Source: Limnephilus marmoratus (Eukaryota > Arthropoda > Insecta > Trichoptera > Limnephilidae). From it: DNA of 64,000 bases. The notes beneath the pieces are model-generated. The model saw only the letters and a program-made list of their open reading frames with translations. It was not told where the DNA came from and ran no database searches. The first letter of the stretch is position 1, and each line of letters opens with the position of its first letter. Positions 45,301 to 57,500 of this stretch are shown here, piece by piece. The position numbers and the translations under genes were made by a program. The stretch lies in contig OU862908.1 in NCBI GenBank assembly GCA_917880885.1, positions 14,185,501-14,249,500 of the forward strand, written 5' to 3'.

Positions 45301-48300
45301 CTTGTTTAAACTCGCGGCAAACACGTGCGTGAATGCGGACACCGCGAGCGGGAGAGAGAGTTGGAAATTTGATTAGAAAAGAAGCTGGGAGATGTTTATT
45401 AACCATGTTGTATTTAGCATGTGCCCAAACTGTACTTTGCTTTGTGGAATAAACCGGGACTGATTACCAAAATATATTTAGTTTGAATGGAATGACTGAG
45501 CCCTCCTGTTTTACAGAGTATTACTAGCCATTTGACCCCCACGACCCGAGAGGAGGTATTGCGATGATTCCGCTGAGCTGGTTCTTGAATCACCTGGGAA
45601 TGTACTCCGAAAAGGTAGGTCCTGGCTTCCTTTCTCGCACAAGCGAGACCCTTTTGTTGAATACATGTTTGACGCCGTTTACCACCGGTGCTTTTAACAG
45701 TAGCTTAATAAGTTATTTAGCGAAAAACCTAAAATAGCAAAACCAATCTGGTCGCAGCGAATCGCACGCTTCCGAGCCGTGTCAGAAAACTTGGGTTTTT
45801 GAGTACGACCTAGTAAGTAAACATACCAAAAAACCAGAGCTGCATAACCTTTTGCAAGGTAAAATGTACTTGGCTACTGCATATGACTACAAACCAAAAT
45901 TTTTCCAATTTTACATTTAGAATTTTGGGTTCAGATGAAACAGAGAGGTGACTATTACGTATTATCGTGATTTATTTTTGGGCATTCAGGTGACAGTACA
46001 GTTAAACCATAGATTTTGGATTCAGATAAAACAGACAATTGACTTTAGCTAAGCCACGGGTTTTTTTTTTTAATATACATTTGAGATCTTCTTTCATAAA
46101 ATATTATATTTATTATATTAATTATTCTGAATTTTTTTAATTTATCGCAAAACTAAAAATAGTCTTTATTTCTTAACACATGGATAAAGCTATTGGAAAT
46201 ATTTCAAAAATACATGTCTACAAAATATTAATAAATAAAAACCTTCATGGAATGCGTGAAATGATGAAGAGGGTCCTTATTGATAAGAGGCACGAGACAC
46301 ACCATGATGGGGACAGAGCCATCCCGCCCTACCATGTTCGGTTCCCCTGTAACAAAATCAAATCATCATATTATTAAGACCCTGCATTTTGCAAAATCAA
46401 ATCATCACATTATTAAGACCATGCATTTCCAACAATTTGTACCATTTCACTTTAACAGCCTTACTAAAAAACATTGTGAATATTTTATTCAACGACCAAC
46501 TGTGTATATGAAAACTTTACTAATTAAAAATAGTTTATGGAAAGATATATACATTACTTATCCAGCCAAAGAGGGTAGTTTATCTGTTTTAAATACACTG
46601 TTTTTAATAATAATTTCTCAATGAAATTCGGAATTTTTCCAAGGCATTTTTTATGTCCTAAATATTTCAATTTTTTAAGATGTCATAAAAACAAAAACCA
46701 TTTTAGAAACTAGATAAAATTACTTTTTAGTTTTTGTACTTGAAATATACTTTAATATTTTGAAATTGCAATATTTTAATTTACAACATGAAAAAAATCT
46801 TACCACAAACATGTTTTATTAAAATGTCGAAAAATTTCAGAAAAATCAAAATTAAAAAAAAAAAAAACCCTTCCTTTTATTTAAGGAATTCGCAACTGTC
46901 ACTTCACTTTTATCGCATTCATAGAATTCAAAATTGTAACAATAATTCCTCGAGAACAACAAAAAAATCTGTCAATTTGTGATTTCAACAGTATGTCTTA
47001 GAATATTTGCCTAAACCGGAATTTTTTTTTTTTATGTGATGCAAGTGGCCTATTGTATAATTTGAATAGCAGTGTTTTTGTGAAAAATGAGCTCTACTAC
47101 TAGCACTAGGGTTTGTTTACCTCCGTGGGCTAGCATCATATTGAGCAACTCGTAGCAGACATCCCAGTCACGCACGTGTCGCAACGTGCTGGCCAGCGCA
47201 CTATTGCCGGCCCGGTTGATGGAGGGATGCGCCCCCGCCGACAGCAGGTGGCGCGCCAGGTTCAGCGCGCCCCACTTGTTCCATCGGTCGTAACCGTAGC
47301 GCGCCTCTTCCAGGGCATACCTAAAAACATCATCAAATGCCTCACAAATCTTAATTCTTGAAATCTCTACAAACTATCCGAATTCATTCGTACTTGCTGA
47401 AAAAAATACAAAAAGACTCGGCCATCCGACAGCTGTTTACTTAAGCCACATGCATTTCTCGATCCATTTCCAAAGGTTTTCTTCAAATCTGATAAGGCTA
47501 AAGGTTGTAGGCCCCTATTCCGAAGTAACCCCAACAGCTTAAACAAAGCTGCACAGCAATCAAAGGGATACAGCATTCTTTAATCTGTTAAGCTTTTCTA
47601 CTTATTCTCTCGGTATGGTTGATTGGTTCAGTGAAACTGTCAAGATTCTGGACCTATGCTGCATCTCCACAAGTCTCCTCAAGTGTGTCTGGGAGATGGT
47701 AAAAAATCTTCAGCCCCTCATGTAGTGGCAATCTTCAAATAATTTCAGTTCAAATAATTTTTAAGCGTGTCAATGGAGTACTTCATGCAACCGTATTAAT
47801 GTTACAATAGTGTAGTGTATACACATGTATAGTTGTGGATAACTCTGTCGTCTCGGGCAGTGCAGGCGCGGGGTTGCGGGGCGTGGGACAGTACTGGCCA
47901 ACCGACCGCAGTGAGAAGCGGCGTGGACGCTGGCTGTGAGCCGATATCAGTTAAGTTGAGTGTTACTTGTTCTTTCTTGATATTAACCTGAGTCATAGTG
48001 CACATTACAGATAGTATGAAACATATTAAAAAGATAAATTACCTGACAATGAGGGCATGCAGTGGAGTGTTGCCAAGACTGTCCGGAGCATTAATAACTT
48101 CCTTGCAGCCGTGTTCCAACAGAAGTCTTACAGTACTCAGAGTGTCTTCTGCACTCTTTCTTGCCGCTAACAAAACTAAAAATATAATAATTATTTTAAT
48201 CAATATATTCATCATTTCTTATCGACCCGTGCGATAGAAACATTTGTTTGATTACTTACCAACATGTAAAAGAGTCATTTGTTGGGTACAAGTTCTAACA

Positions 48301-50342
48301 GACGTGTCGGCACCGTGGTTTATTAATAACTCCAGGAATTTAAGATCATGTAACACTGCTTGGTGGATAGGATAGTATTCATCTTTGATCATGTGTAATT
48401 CTTCAGATCTAACGTTTACCTAAACAAAACAAAAAAGAAACATAATAATATAGATTGATATAAATGATATAATAATGAGCAGAGACTGTAACTTGAATTT
48501 TAATTTTAAATACTTACCAGGTGCTGTACGCAATTCCATGCAGCTCTTTCGCAAGCTATATGCAGCAAAGGTTTTCTGACACGGAAAGGTACCTGGAAAT
48601 GGAAATTAATTATTAAAATATATGTATATTTTTTATTTGAAATTATAAAGCAAAGATACAAATTAATTTTATTACCCAGTTAGTAGAGAAATATTCACAG
48701 GACTAACTGGGGACCTAGCCTATTTACTAACACTTAAAAATAATAAAGGTGGTAAAGTTACAAAAAAAAAAAACAGTATCTAAAATATTAGAAATATTCG
48801 AGGGTGAAATGCAGATCCTGCCACAGTTTGGAAATTTAATAAAAAGGCACTTTCTAGATGAGAAAAGTGTGGAGAAGCTGAATAAAAAAAAAAATTAAGG
48901 CGCGCTCGGCAAAATTGAGGGAGATACAGCCGTTTAAAGTATAAATAAAATTTCACTTCGTGAACCGATACTACGACACTCCACCCGCCATTTTGTCACT
49001 GTTATGTTGGTATCCCAGACCTACAAACAAGAGCCAGATACGATTGTAGCCGACTTCGTGGGATAAATAATAAGGCGCGTAATTATGAAAAACAGAATTA
49101 ATAATATAATGTAAACGAACCTCAAATCCAAACCTCAAACCATTCAAATCCTGGGATGTTTTTTTAAAATAAAGATAATATACACAAGCCTGCTACACAA
49201 ACCCTGCGTAGCCAAACAAACCATTCAAAAACATAGGCTATTTTTTAAAGTAAAGATAACATATACAAGCCCTCTACACAAAACTCTCCGTAGCCAAACA
49301 AACCATTCAAAAACGTAGGCTGTTTTTTAAAGTAAAGATAACATACACAAGCCCGCTACACAAACCCTGCGTAGCCAAACAAACCATTCAAAAACGTAGG
49401 CTGTTTTTTAAAGTAAAGATAACATACACAAGCCCGCTAGACAAATTTCATAATTACGCGCCTCATCAGTTATCCCACGAAGTCGGCTACAATCGTATTT
49501 AGCTTGTCTTTGTATCAGGGATACCAACAGTGACGAAATGCCCGCCGGCACCCGCCGGGCTGTCATAGTGTCGGTTCGCGAAGTGAAATTTTATTTAACG
49601 CAATTGAAAATTAATTACTTATTCAAATTTTTTTTCTATTGCTTTCCGCACTTTTTTTCATCTTCCAGATTAAAGTTCTCAACTTAAAATGCGGTGAAAA
49701 CATGGATTTTTGCAAAAAACAAACTGGCAGGATCTGCATTCCTCCCATATTCGACAATAAATGTGAAAATACATAAATAATAATTAAAAATATCAACAGA
49801 ATATATCTGAAAGTCATCGGTAAAATTTCTAACAGTCAGTTAGTTTCGGATAAAAATGAAAACATAGTTTTTTTTCGTAATAGTCATAATTCAAAAATGG
49901 TGTATTGACTTTTTGATTTACTTTGGTCTTGACAGAAAAAATGGTTTTTCCAAAATCGGTTGAAAGCTTAAATAAATGTAATTGTGACAAGCCACAATGT
50001 TTGTCACAAATATAAAAGGAAAAATAGTTGTCATACTATTATAGCAAACAGATAAAAGACACACATATTAGAAATTTAGTTTGTTAATTGTTACACAATG
50101 AAGTGACTAGTCAAAACAACGATGTCATTTTGTTGATTTTAAATCAGGGCTATCTATAAAATGATTCTTTGTAGTACAATTAAATATTAAAACAAATATG
50201 TATTGGCAAAGTCTCACCCATGGCTCTTCCATCTTCTGCATCAGGATATTGAGGATGCCAATCTGGTCTCCATCGATGGCGTAATAAATGGCATTTTGTA
50301 TTTTTCCCAACTGACTTCCGGGAATACCTCCGTCGGACAATG
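42351..50342 (-). CDS. Ankyrin-repeat protein with C-terminal SOCS box (ASB-like), 5' end missing
   Basis: ASB proteins recruit substrates to Cullin-5 ubiquitin ligases through Elongin B/C. Exons, 5' to 3': 50218-50342, 48518-48592, 48260-48419, 48043-48166, 47121-47320, 46243-46346, 42351-43172. Junctions are GT-AG and phases close to 535 visible residues. Ankyrin repeats run over about residues 15-300 (KPLLHIACERAAWNC, LKFLELLINHGADTSV, STVRLLLEHGC with GNTPLHALIV, NLARHLLSAGAHPSIN, NCIRILLEYGANPNC with LTPLHVLIF). The last ~50 residues fit a SOCS box: TPRSLKQMARLKIYQCI and LNLPLTLKDYIL. The first visible exon starts in mid-codon, so at least one 5' exon is missing. It may lie beyond the retrotransposons upstream or be unrecognised. 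Which ASB orthologue it is I cannot say. Confidence 0.85.
43203..44531 (+). mobile_element. Tc1/mariner-superfamily transposon, TA TSD, decayed, in an ASB-like intron
   Basis: The ends CAGGGTGTCCGGTGGCAGAA and its near-inverse at 44515-44531 are flanked by TA (43201-43202, 44532-44533). The plus strand carries a transposase spread over three frames. The N-terminal part near 43330 (MSQWTGEQRAFVKK) and 43440-43679 (DLIRSWVRRFQ) precede a middle part at 43680-43884 (SDKAHFHLNGRVNKQN). The C-terminal part is at 43996-44424 (WFQQDGATPHTARETM, DFFLWGYLKSKVY, HLDEIIFKK). The frameshifts make it inactive. Confidence 0.9.
44880..45620 (+). other. LTR-like segment (possible solo LTR plus leader)
   Basis: This segment is less AT-rich than its surroundings. 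It has an AATAAA (about 45450) and a following 'ATTTGACCCCCACGACCCGAG' type sequence that vaguely resembles a primer-binding site, then GAAAAGGTAGGT, a good splice-donor match. Its layout resembles 50889-51598. No paired LTR was found, so this is weak. 44532-44880 and 45620-46242 are AT-rich without genes. Confidence 0.25.
46352..46430. repeat. 39-bp tandem duplication beside the small ASB-like exon
   Basis: Two copies of CAAAATCAAATCATCA(T/C)ATTATTAAGACC(C/A)TGCATTT stand in tandem, beginning six bases upstream (in gene orientation) of the 104-nt exon 46243-46346. The first copy therefore supplies part of that exon's acceptor region. Confidence 0.8.
48802..49746. mobile_element. Foldback element, copy 3, perfect 8-bp TSD, with an 81-bp tandem array inside
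   Basis: GGGTGAAATGCAGATCC and GGATCTGCATTCCTCCC are the ends. ATATTCGA flanks both sides (48794-48801, 49747-49754). The left arm shares GGCGCGCTCGGCAAAATTG with the other copies. The right arm is more diverged. A second, inner inverted pair lies inside (ACGATTGTAGCCGACTTCG near 49041 and its inverse near 49475). Between these are four tandem units of about 81 bp (49137, 49217, 49299, 49380), each starting CAAACCATTC. It lies in an ASB-like intron. Confidence 0.85.
49137..49441. repeat. 81-bp tandem repeat (about 3.8 units) inside the foldback element
   Basis: Units start CAAACCATTCAAAAACGTAG, include TTTTTTAAAGTAAAGATAAC and end CCTGCGTAGC. Spacing is 80-82 bp. The last two units are nearly identical, suggesting recent expansion. 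Confidence 0.9.
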
Positions 50343-50888
50343 CTGTTAATAAATTATATTTCCATAAATTGATACGAAATTATGATAACAGTACATACAT
50401 ATATTTTTTTACTGACACTGAAAAAAGATAGTTTCAATTGAAATAAAGTTACAAATGTTCATAAACAACAACTCATTTATACTGCAAACTATGGAAATAT
50501 ATCTATAAAAACATAAACAAATTCGAAAAAAATTAAAACAGAATCAACATTAGAAATAATAATGTATTCTATACCCCTCAAACACAAAACAAATGCAAAT
50601 TCACAGTAGTTTTATTGGACCTTGCACTTTCAACCTTTTACCAAAAAATATTCAAGTTACGATACAATACGATTGTACCCCTCAGCCAGGAGCACTCCTG
50701 TCCCGGTGAGACTGGTACACCGAGGGGCACTGATTTGTTAGGACTAGGAACACATGCACTGAGGACGGGAAGGAGGTTGGAGTTTAATCGACCGGTATAC
50801 ATGGCAACCTAATAAGCCAATATTGGAATTTAGGATGGGCAAGAACAAAGGAATGGATTGAGCATTTTTTAATTAATTCTTTTCTTTA

Positions 50889-51598
50889 TGTTGTTACGTT
50901 ACGGAATTGATTCCCGTGCGAGCTAATAGCGAATTGACCCCTTACACAGGCCCTCCGCCCCCCTTTCCCCGCACCGCTCGACACAAGTAGCCAAGCGCCG
51001 AGCGGCTCCCGGCATTCATTCCTCGGCCGACCTTCGGCATAACAACTGTGTCCCCGTGATTGCGCTCTCCGTAAACGCTCGCGATGTTTATTTTAATTGT
51101 GCATTGTGCTCCAGAGGCTCCCACCTCCTCAGTACCTGTCTGCCGACCGCCTATCTCCTGCTTGTGAGTACCAATGAACCTTGCTACCCCTCTGTGTGCT
51201 AAGAACTGACATTTAAATTCACTAAACACGTGTAGAGAGAGTTGAGAGAAGCTCCCCCCGTTATGATAGAATTAATTAGAGATAGCCAAATACTCATGTG
51301 TGTAGTGCCGATGCTGGCCTTTTGTAGAACCTTGTTCACCTTTAAATGAATAAAACCCTTTTTCGTGCATAACTACTGTGTTCTGATTGAGGAAGGAGAC
51401 CTGGAGATTTTGAGGAAAGGAAGGGGAGTAGGAATTTACAAGCGAACCACAAACACTCGCCCTGGGTTTAAGAGGGACCTTGCTCGCGCCGGCTGTGCAG
51501 AGCTAGCCGCCGGCTTGTTTATTGCATGTCCTTTCCAGGTTTTGGGTTGCGTCGGCCGCAAGTAGCGCCGATGCTAACACTGTCGCCCAACGTGTGGC
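50889..51598 (+). other. Candidate 5' LTR with primer-binding-site-like sequence
   Basis: TGTCGCCCAACGTGTGGC (51581-51598) differs at two positions from the widely used tRNA-Lys primer-binding sequence. Upstream is a less AT-rich segment with AATAAAACCC (about 51350), as in an LTR R region. It is in the right orientation to be the 5' end of the Ty3 element whose gag starts at 53417. No matching 3' LTR was found, so the link is unproven. From 51599 to 52759 nothing else is recognised. Confidence 0.35.
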
Positions 51599-52759
51599 AA
51601 TTTTTTTTCCTCACCTCCCCAATGCCAACACTGGTTTCCAACTTAGGGGCAATTTTTTTCCCTCCCTCTTCACGGTCCCACAGTCTCGTTCTTCAATCAG
51701 CAATTGTTTAAACTTTATAATGTATAATGTTTTGTCTCGTTATCCCCAATTTGTCTAGCATTTCCATTAAGAACCCCGGCGCGATTGTAACTTCGAATTG
51801 AAATTTAAATTATCACGGGCACGATTCCTTCATTTTCGAGTCGTCACTCGACAAAACATTATCACCGGTATTCCTACGTAAAGTGCTCAACCAAGAAAGT
51901 TGCCGTCGTGAATAATATAGTGTTTACAAGTGTCGACCGACTAAATTTGCTAGTTTCAAATACAAGATTAATAGTGGAAATGTACACAAATATTTAAAAC
52001 AAAGTTATTCAACAATTAAAATCCTGTATATGATAAACCAATTACCCGCTTCGTTTCCCGAAAGTTAATTAACCAGTTTTTATTAATAAACTTATTCCGC
52101 AGAGTGCTGGTCTGTATTTGATATCGACATATTCTGCGGGTAGGGGACTATTTCGCAAAATACTGGCCTGTATATATAACGGCATATTTTGCAGCTTAAG
52201 GGAAACAAGTGGATTAAATTCTTTCTACCTTTTGACAATTGGGCATTTTTTTTGTACTTCTGTCGTCCGTTTCTCCCTTTTTCTTGCGCACCTATCATCT
52301 TTCATAAAGAAACAGACGACATAATTCGAAAAATGCCTAGTTCGCGTTGACGTCGATTCCTCGAAAGCTAACATTACAACCGTATACAATATCTGTATAT
52401 AACTTGTTATGACGAAAGGAAGTTGGCGTGTAAATACCAATAATTGGTGATGCTCAAATCAGGCTACAGCCTAGCCACGTAAATAAAAAACTATTCCCCA
52501 AGACATTGTTGAATCTTCAAACAAATACTTCCACGAAAACTCGTATAATAGAAAAATATTTCTTTCCTTTCTTAAGAATTCCCCTTTGGAAAGCTAATGG
52601 AAATATTCAAAAACATGTTCGTTTGAGGCGAACCTCGTTTCCGTTTTTTTATTTTTCTTTTCCGGACTTTTGCAAATTGGCAAACCTTTTTCAAAAACAT
52701 TGGAATAAATTCTAAAAACGTGTTCCATTAAGGTGAATCCTGGCCTGTGAAATTTTCAT

Positions 52760-53265
52760 ATCCGGACTTTGAAAATTTTCAAGAAATTTCCAAAACATCT
52801 GGATTTTTTCACAAAATCACATTTTTTAAGGGAAACCGCTGCCCAAATTTTTCTCGTTTTTGGACTTGGAAAATTTTCAACAAATTTCCAAAACATCTGG
52901 ATTTTTTCACAAAATCACGTTTTTTAAGGGAAACCGCTGCCCAAATTTTTCTCGTTTTTGGACTTTGAAAAATTTTCAACAAATTTCCAAAACATCTGGA
53001 TTTTTTCACAAAATCACGTTTTTTTAAGGGAAACCGCTGCTCAAATTTTTCTCGTTTTTGGACTTGGAAAATTTTCAACAAATTTCCAAAACATCTGGAT
53101 TTTTTCACAAAATCACGTTTTTTATTTAATTAATTTTATTAATTCACGCTGCCCAAATTTTTCTCGTTTTTGGACTTGGAAAATTTTCAACAAATTTCCA
53201 AAACATCTGGATTTTTTCACAAAATCACGTTTTTTGAGGCAAACCCCTGCCCAAATTTTCAAATA
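52760..53265. repeat. 98-bp tandem repeat upstream of gag
   Basis: About five units, each with GGAAACCGCTGCCCAAATTT, TTTGGACTTGGAAAATTTTC and TCTGGATTTTTTCACAAAATC, are spaced 98-100 bp apart. The fourth junction is disturbed by an AT-rich insertion (about 53120-53150). The array sits in the presumed 5' leader of the Ty3 element. Open frames through it on both strands are by-products. Confidence 0.9.
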
Positions 53266-53416
53266 AACCAAACACTTATAAAAAACGCGTTTTTTTTCAA
53301 AAACTTTTTGTAAAAATACGTCCCCAGTGGTCAATCTCTGCCCAATTTCTTTCCAATTGCGAGTCTAGTTCTCACTTTTTCCAACATAAGGTCACTCTAA
53401 CACAATCCTATACACC

Positions 53417-54508
53417 ATGGAAGTTCCTCAAGTTACGCTGGGTATAATCCCGCACGTCTTTACTTCAAGAAAGGAAGAATTACTACAGGCCCTGAGAAAT
53501 AGAAAGATTTCTCCTCGGAATAAATCCAAAAAATGCCTTACTCTATATGCTTCTTTCTACAACAAAAAATACATCAGGAGGTTGCAATTTCAACCGGAAG
53601 TCACCTCGGAAATCATCACTACCCCCCTCACAGTCTCCGAAGCAAAACCCTTGGTGGTGCAAGCCCAGGAACCAACAAAAATATACGATCTGACAACCTG
53701 GAAAACGAAATACAACGGACTCACGGATGTGGAGGATTTCATCAACAGAATAGAAGAAACAGCTCAAGTCAGAGGAATTCCCGAAAATATCCTACACAGA
53801 AATTTCATAGACCTCATCGCTCCTGAAATGCTTACCTGGCACAGGATACATAAGAGAAAAACAAACTCATGGAAGGAACTCAGGGCGGCACTTTTAACAA
53901 GTTTCGGAGAAAAAAAGGCCCAACATAGAATCAGGCTATCCTTACTCGCTATCAAGCAGCACTCCGGAGAGCCTGTCGCTAGATTCACGCAGAGGGCAGA
54001 GGCCATCAATATTAAGCTTGCCCAACCCGTTCCTGAAGTGGAACTCCTCCCAGTTTTGATCGACGGTCTCCTGCCCAGATACGAAAATATCATAACTTCC
54101 CAGAAAATTTCCACGCTGGAGCAACTTAAAGATGTCTGCCAGCTACTGGAGGCATACCAGGATCGAAAGAGGGACGAAAGATTCCCCAAGGAAAACTTTC
54201 ACCCCAGCACTTCGTCCGGCATAAAACCAGAGCACAACGAAAAGAAATCCTGCTCTTTTTGCCACAAGGTTGGTCACTCCCAAGCCTCCTGCTTCAAGCA
54301 AGCTAAACTTTTATCTTCAAGAGACCCCCATTCTAACAAAAGACGATCCGTTGATCGTTCTCCAAGAAGAGACGAAGGGAGGAAGTTTGGTAAAAGACCA
54401 CGCCAAGACAATACTGAGACACCCATCCCGGACCTCAGATTCATCAAACCCCCTACAGACTTCTCCAGACCCTCGCCCAATTGGACAGCCAAGAGGACAA
54501 AAAACTAG
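53417..54508 (+). CDS. Gag of the second Ty3/Gypsy element
   Basis: It is the structural protein that assembles virus-like particles and binds the element's RNA. The 363-residue frame starts MEVPQVTLGIIP. Its retrotransposon gag region spans roughly residues 95-255 (WKELRAALLTSFGEKKAQHR, PVARFTQRAEAINIKL). It ends in a basic tail with one zinc knuckle, CSFCHKVGHSQASC (about residues 277-290). The frame is intact. The ATG at 53417 follows a poor stretch of tandem repeats and matches the first good coding signal. Its end overlaps pol by 28 nt in the -1 frame. Confidence 0.9.
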   Translation: MEVPQVTLGIIPHVFTSRKEELLQALRNRKISPRNKSKKCLTLYASFYNKKYIRRLQFQPEVTSEIITTPLTVSEAKPLVVQAQEPTKIYDLTTWKTKYNGLTDVEDFINRIEETAQVRGIPENILHRNFIDLIAPEMLTWHRIHKRKTNSWKELRAALLTSFGEKKAQHRIRLSLLAIKQHSGEPVARFTQRAEAINIKLAQPVPEVELLPVLIDGLLPRYENIITSQKISTLEQLKDVCQLLEAYQDRKRDERFPKENFHPSTSSGIKPEHNEKKSCSFCHKVGHSQASCFKQAKLLSSRDPHSNKRRSVDRSPRRDEGRKFGKRPRQDNTETPIPDLRFIKPPTDFSRPSPNWTAKRTKN

Positions 54509-57500
54509 AACCCAACCACCCGGGCCATCCTCCCCATAGGCCGAAGGAATGGTCGGAATGGTTGGAACACGTCAAATTCTTCAAACAGGCCTTACCCCTC
54601 TCTACAGTTTGCTGCAAACAGGCAATAGACGGTAGACCCTTCGCGCATTTTTCTATAAACAATGTGGTTTTTTCTGGTCTCCTCGACAGCGGCGCGTCTG
54701 TCAGCTGTCTGGGCGACAACGCTCACACCTTATTCACAAACTGTGGTTTTAAAATGGAAGAACATTCTTCACATGTCACCACGGCAGACAACGCTTCACA
54801 ACGTGTCATTGGGCCTCTTACCCTGCCGATCAATTGCGACACAAAAACAGTTCGGATCAAATTTCTGGTTGTACCTACAATCTCACAAAAATTTATCCTG
54901 GGAGTGGACTTTTGGATGGCTTTCAAAATCGCTCCACAGTTGTTTAACAACCCCTCTGTCCCTCCCCAAGTGAACGAAATCCGTACAGTAATACCGTACG
55001 AAAATTTGAACCCCCTACAAACAAATCAGTTGGATCAGATGATCAACAAGTTTGAATCAATCTCCTTCGAAAGGTGCGGTTTAGGCTTAACCAACTTAGT
55101 AGAACACCACATAAAAACAACAGGCCCCCCAATCAAACAAAGGTATTATAACCTCGCTCCACAAAAATTAAAAATTCTAGAAAAAGAATTGGACGATATG
55201 TTAAGAATGGGAGTGGTGGTACCCAGCCGCAGTGCATGGACCAACCCCACCTTAATAGTTTCAAAGAAAGACGGCTCGGCCCGTTTCTGCCTCGATAGCA
55301 GACGCCTCAACGCATGTACAGTGTCAGACGCCTACCCCCTCCCCTTGGTCAACTCCATCCTCGACAGACTTCGAAACGCTAAATACATCTCATCTATAGA
55401 TTTGAGCAAAGCTTTCTGGCAAATACCCTTGGATCCCAGCTCCTGCGAAAAAACTGCCTTCGTAGTGCCTGGCAGGGGTATGTTTCACTTTAAAAGGCTA
55501 CCCTTCGGTTTAAAAAACAGCCCAGCGGAGCTACAAAGGCTCATGGATAAATTGTTTGGCCCAGAGTTCGATAACAACTTATTTTGCTACCTGGATGACT
55601 TGATCATCATCAGCGATACTTTTGAAAAACATATACTCATACTAGAAAAGGTTTTTCAACAACTCAAACAAGCCGGATTGACTATCAACCTAAAGAAATC
55701 GGAATTCTGCAAACATCGCCTACGATACTTGGGCTTCATAGTAGATGAAGAAGGCCTAAGAACCGACCCCGCAAAAGTTGCGGCTATGACAAATTTTCCC
55801 CGGCCCACGAATGCAAAAGAGGTAAAAGCTTTCCTCGGACTCACCGGTTATTACCGAAGATTCATAAAAAATTTCTCAACACTCGCGGCGCCGCTCAACA
55901 AAATCACGGGCGTCCGTAAAGGTACCAGTAACTTTGCCTGGTCCGCAGAGACCGAGTCAGCATTCAACTCCCTGAAGGAAGCCCTTCAATCAGCCCCGGT
56001 ACTGAATTGTCCTGACTTCAACCTCCCCTTTACGATCCACTCGGACGCATCAAACGTCGGAATCGGAGGAGTCCTCACTCAGAATTTTACGGACGGCGAA
56101 CACCCTGTGGCATATTTCTCTCGCACCCTAAACAAGCACGAAAAAAACTACGGAATCACCGAGAGAGAATTATTAGCAGTCATGGAATCCATTCAACATT
56201 TCCGCGGATACATTGAGGGCAGTAAGTTTACCGTGGTTACAGACCATAGCAGCCTAAAGTGGCTGATCTCGCTAGACAATCCCTCTGGAAGATTGGCTCG
56301 CTGGTCGTCCCGCCTATCCCAATATACCTTCGACGTCATCCACCGTAAAGGTGCAGATAATATCGTCCCGGATGCCCTTTCTAGAATCGAGATTGCAATA
56401 CTAAATGCCGAATTATCCAATTCTAGTCTCCCCACAAAAGATTTATGGTATCAAAAAATCTTCCAAGGATGCAGTAACAACCCACAAAAGTTTCCGAATT
56501 TTACAATTAAAAACGGACAATTATACCGCAACTGCAAGCCACCACTGTTAGAGGATTATGCCTGGAAAATGGTAGTCCCTCTCGAAAATAGAGAACAGGT
56601 TATTATCAATAACCACAGTGCCGTAGATTCCATACACCCTGGAACCTTTAAAACATATAAAAAAATATCTCTAAGATATTATTGGCCTGGTCTATTCAAA
56701 CAAGTTCGTTCATACATCTCCAAATGCGACATCTGTAAGGCATACAAACACAGTACGGCACCACCGTCTGGTCTAATGGGCAACCCCAAACGTGCCGATA
56801 GACCACTTCAATCCTTCTCAATGGACCTCATCGGACCTTTCCCTAGAAGCTACGCCGGTTACATGCATATACTCAGTGTGGTGGATGTCTTTTCCAAATA
56901 TTGCTGGTTGTTTCCTCTGAAAAGGGCGACCGCAGCAGCAATAACCAATCTATTAGAGAAGCATATTTTCATACCCTACGGTATTCCTCGTACTATAATA
57001 TGCGACAATGGCAAACAATTTATAGCTCTAGAATTTAAAGAGTTTTTGTCTAAATATGGTATAAAGGATGTATTCTACAATACCCTTTACACCCCACAGA
57101 ACAACACAGTCGAACGATACAACCAGACCATAAACACGGCTCTGGCAATTCTGGTTGGCAAGGACCAACGTACATGGTGCAAAAAATTAGACAAAATACA
57201 AGCAGCCATGAACAACACGGTGAACCTCGCTACAGGCTATACACCATTTTTTCTCAAACACGGCATGGAGCAAGTAGTTCACGGTTCATTACACCCTGAC
57301 ATTTGCCTTCCACCCACCCCTTCCTCCACAGCAGACCCCGCAGCAAATTACGCCCACCGCTTGGAGGAACTCTCCGCTATCTATAGTGAAGTAACAGACG
57401 CTCTACTATTGGCCCACCAAAAGAGCGCCGACAGGTATAACCTTCGCAGAAAGCACGTCACGTTCAAGGAAGAAGACATCGTTTGGAGAAGAAACAACAC

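Noticed and set aside
44880..45620. Solo LTR of the second Ty3 element
   Set aside because: It shares only vague layout and short phrases with 50889-51598, so identity could not be shown. It was kept as a low-confidence entry.
49137..49441. Possible CRISPR array from regular repeats
   Set aside because: Whole 81-bp units repeat head to tail without unique spacers, inside a transposon of a eukaryote.
52747..53334. Open frames with repeated FPKHLDFFTKSRF-like units
   Set aside because: They are translations of the 98-bp tandem repeat on both strands.
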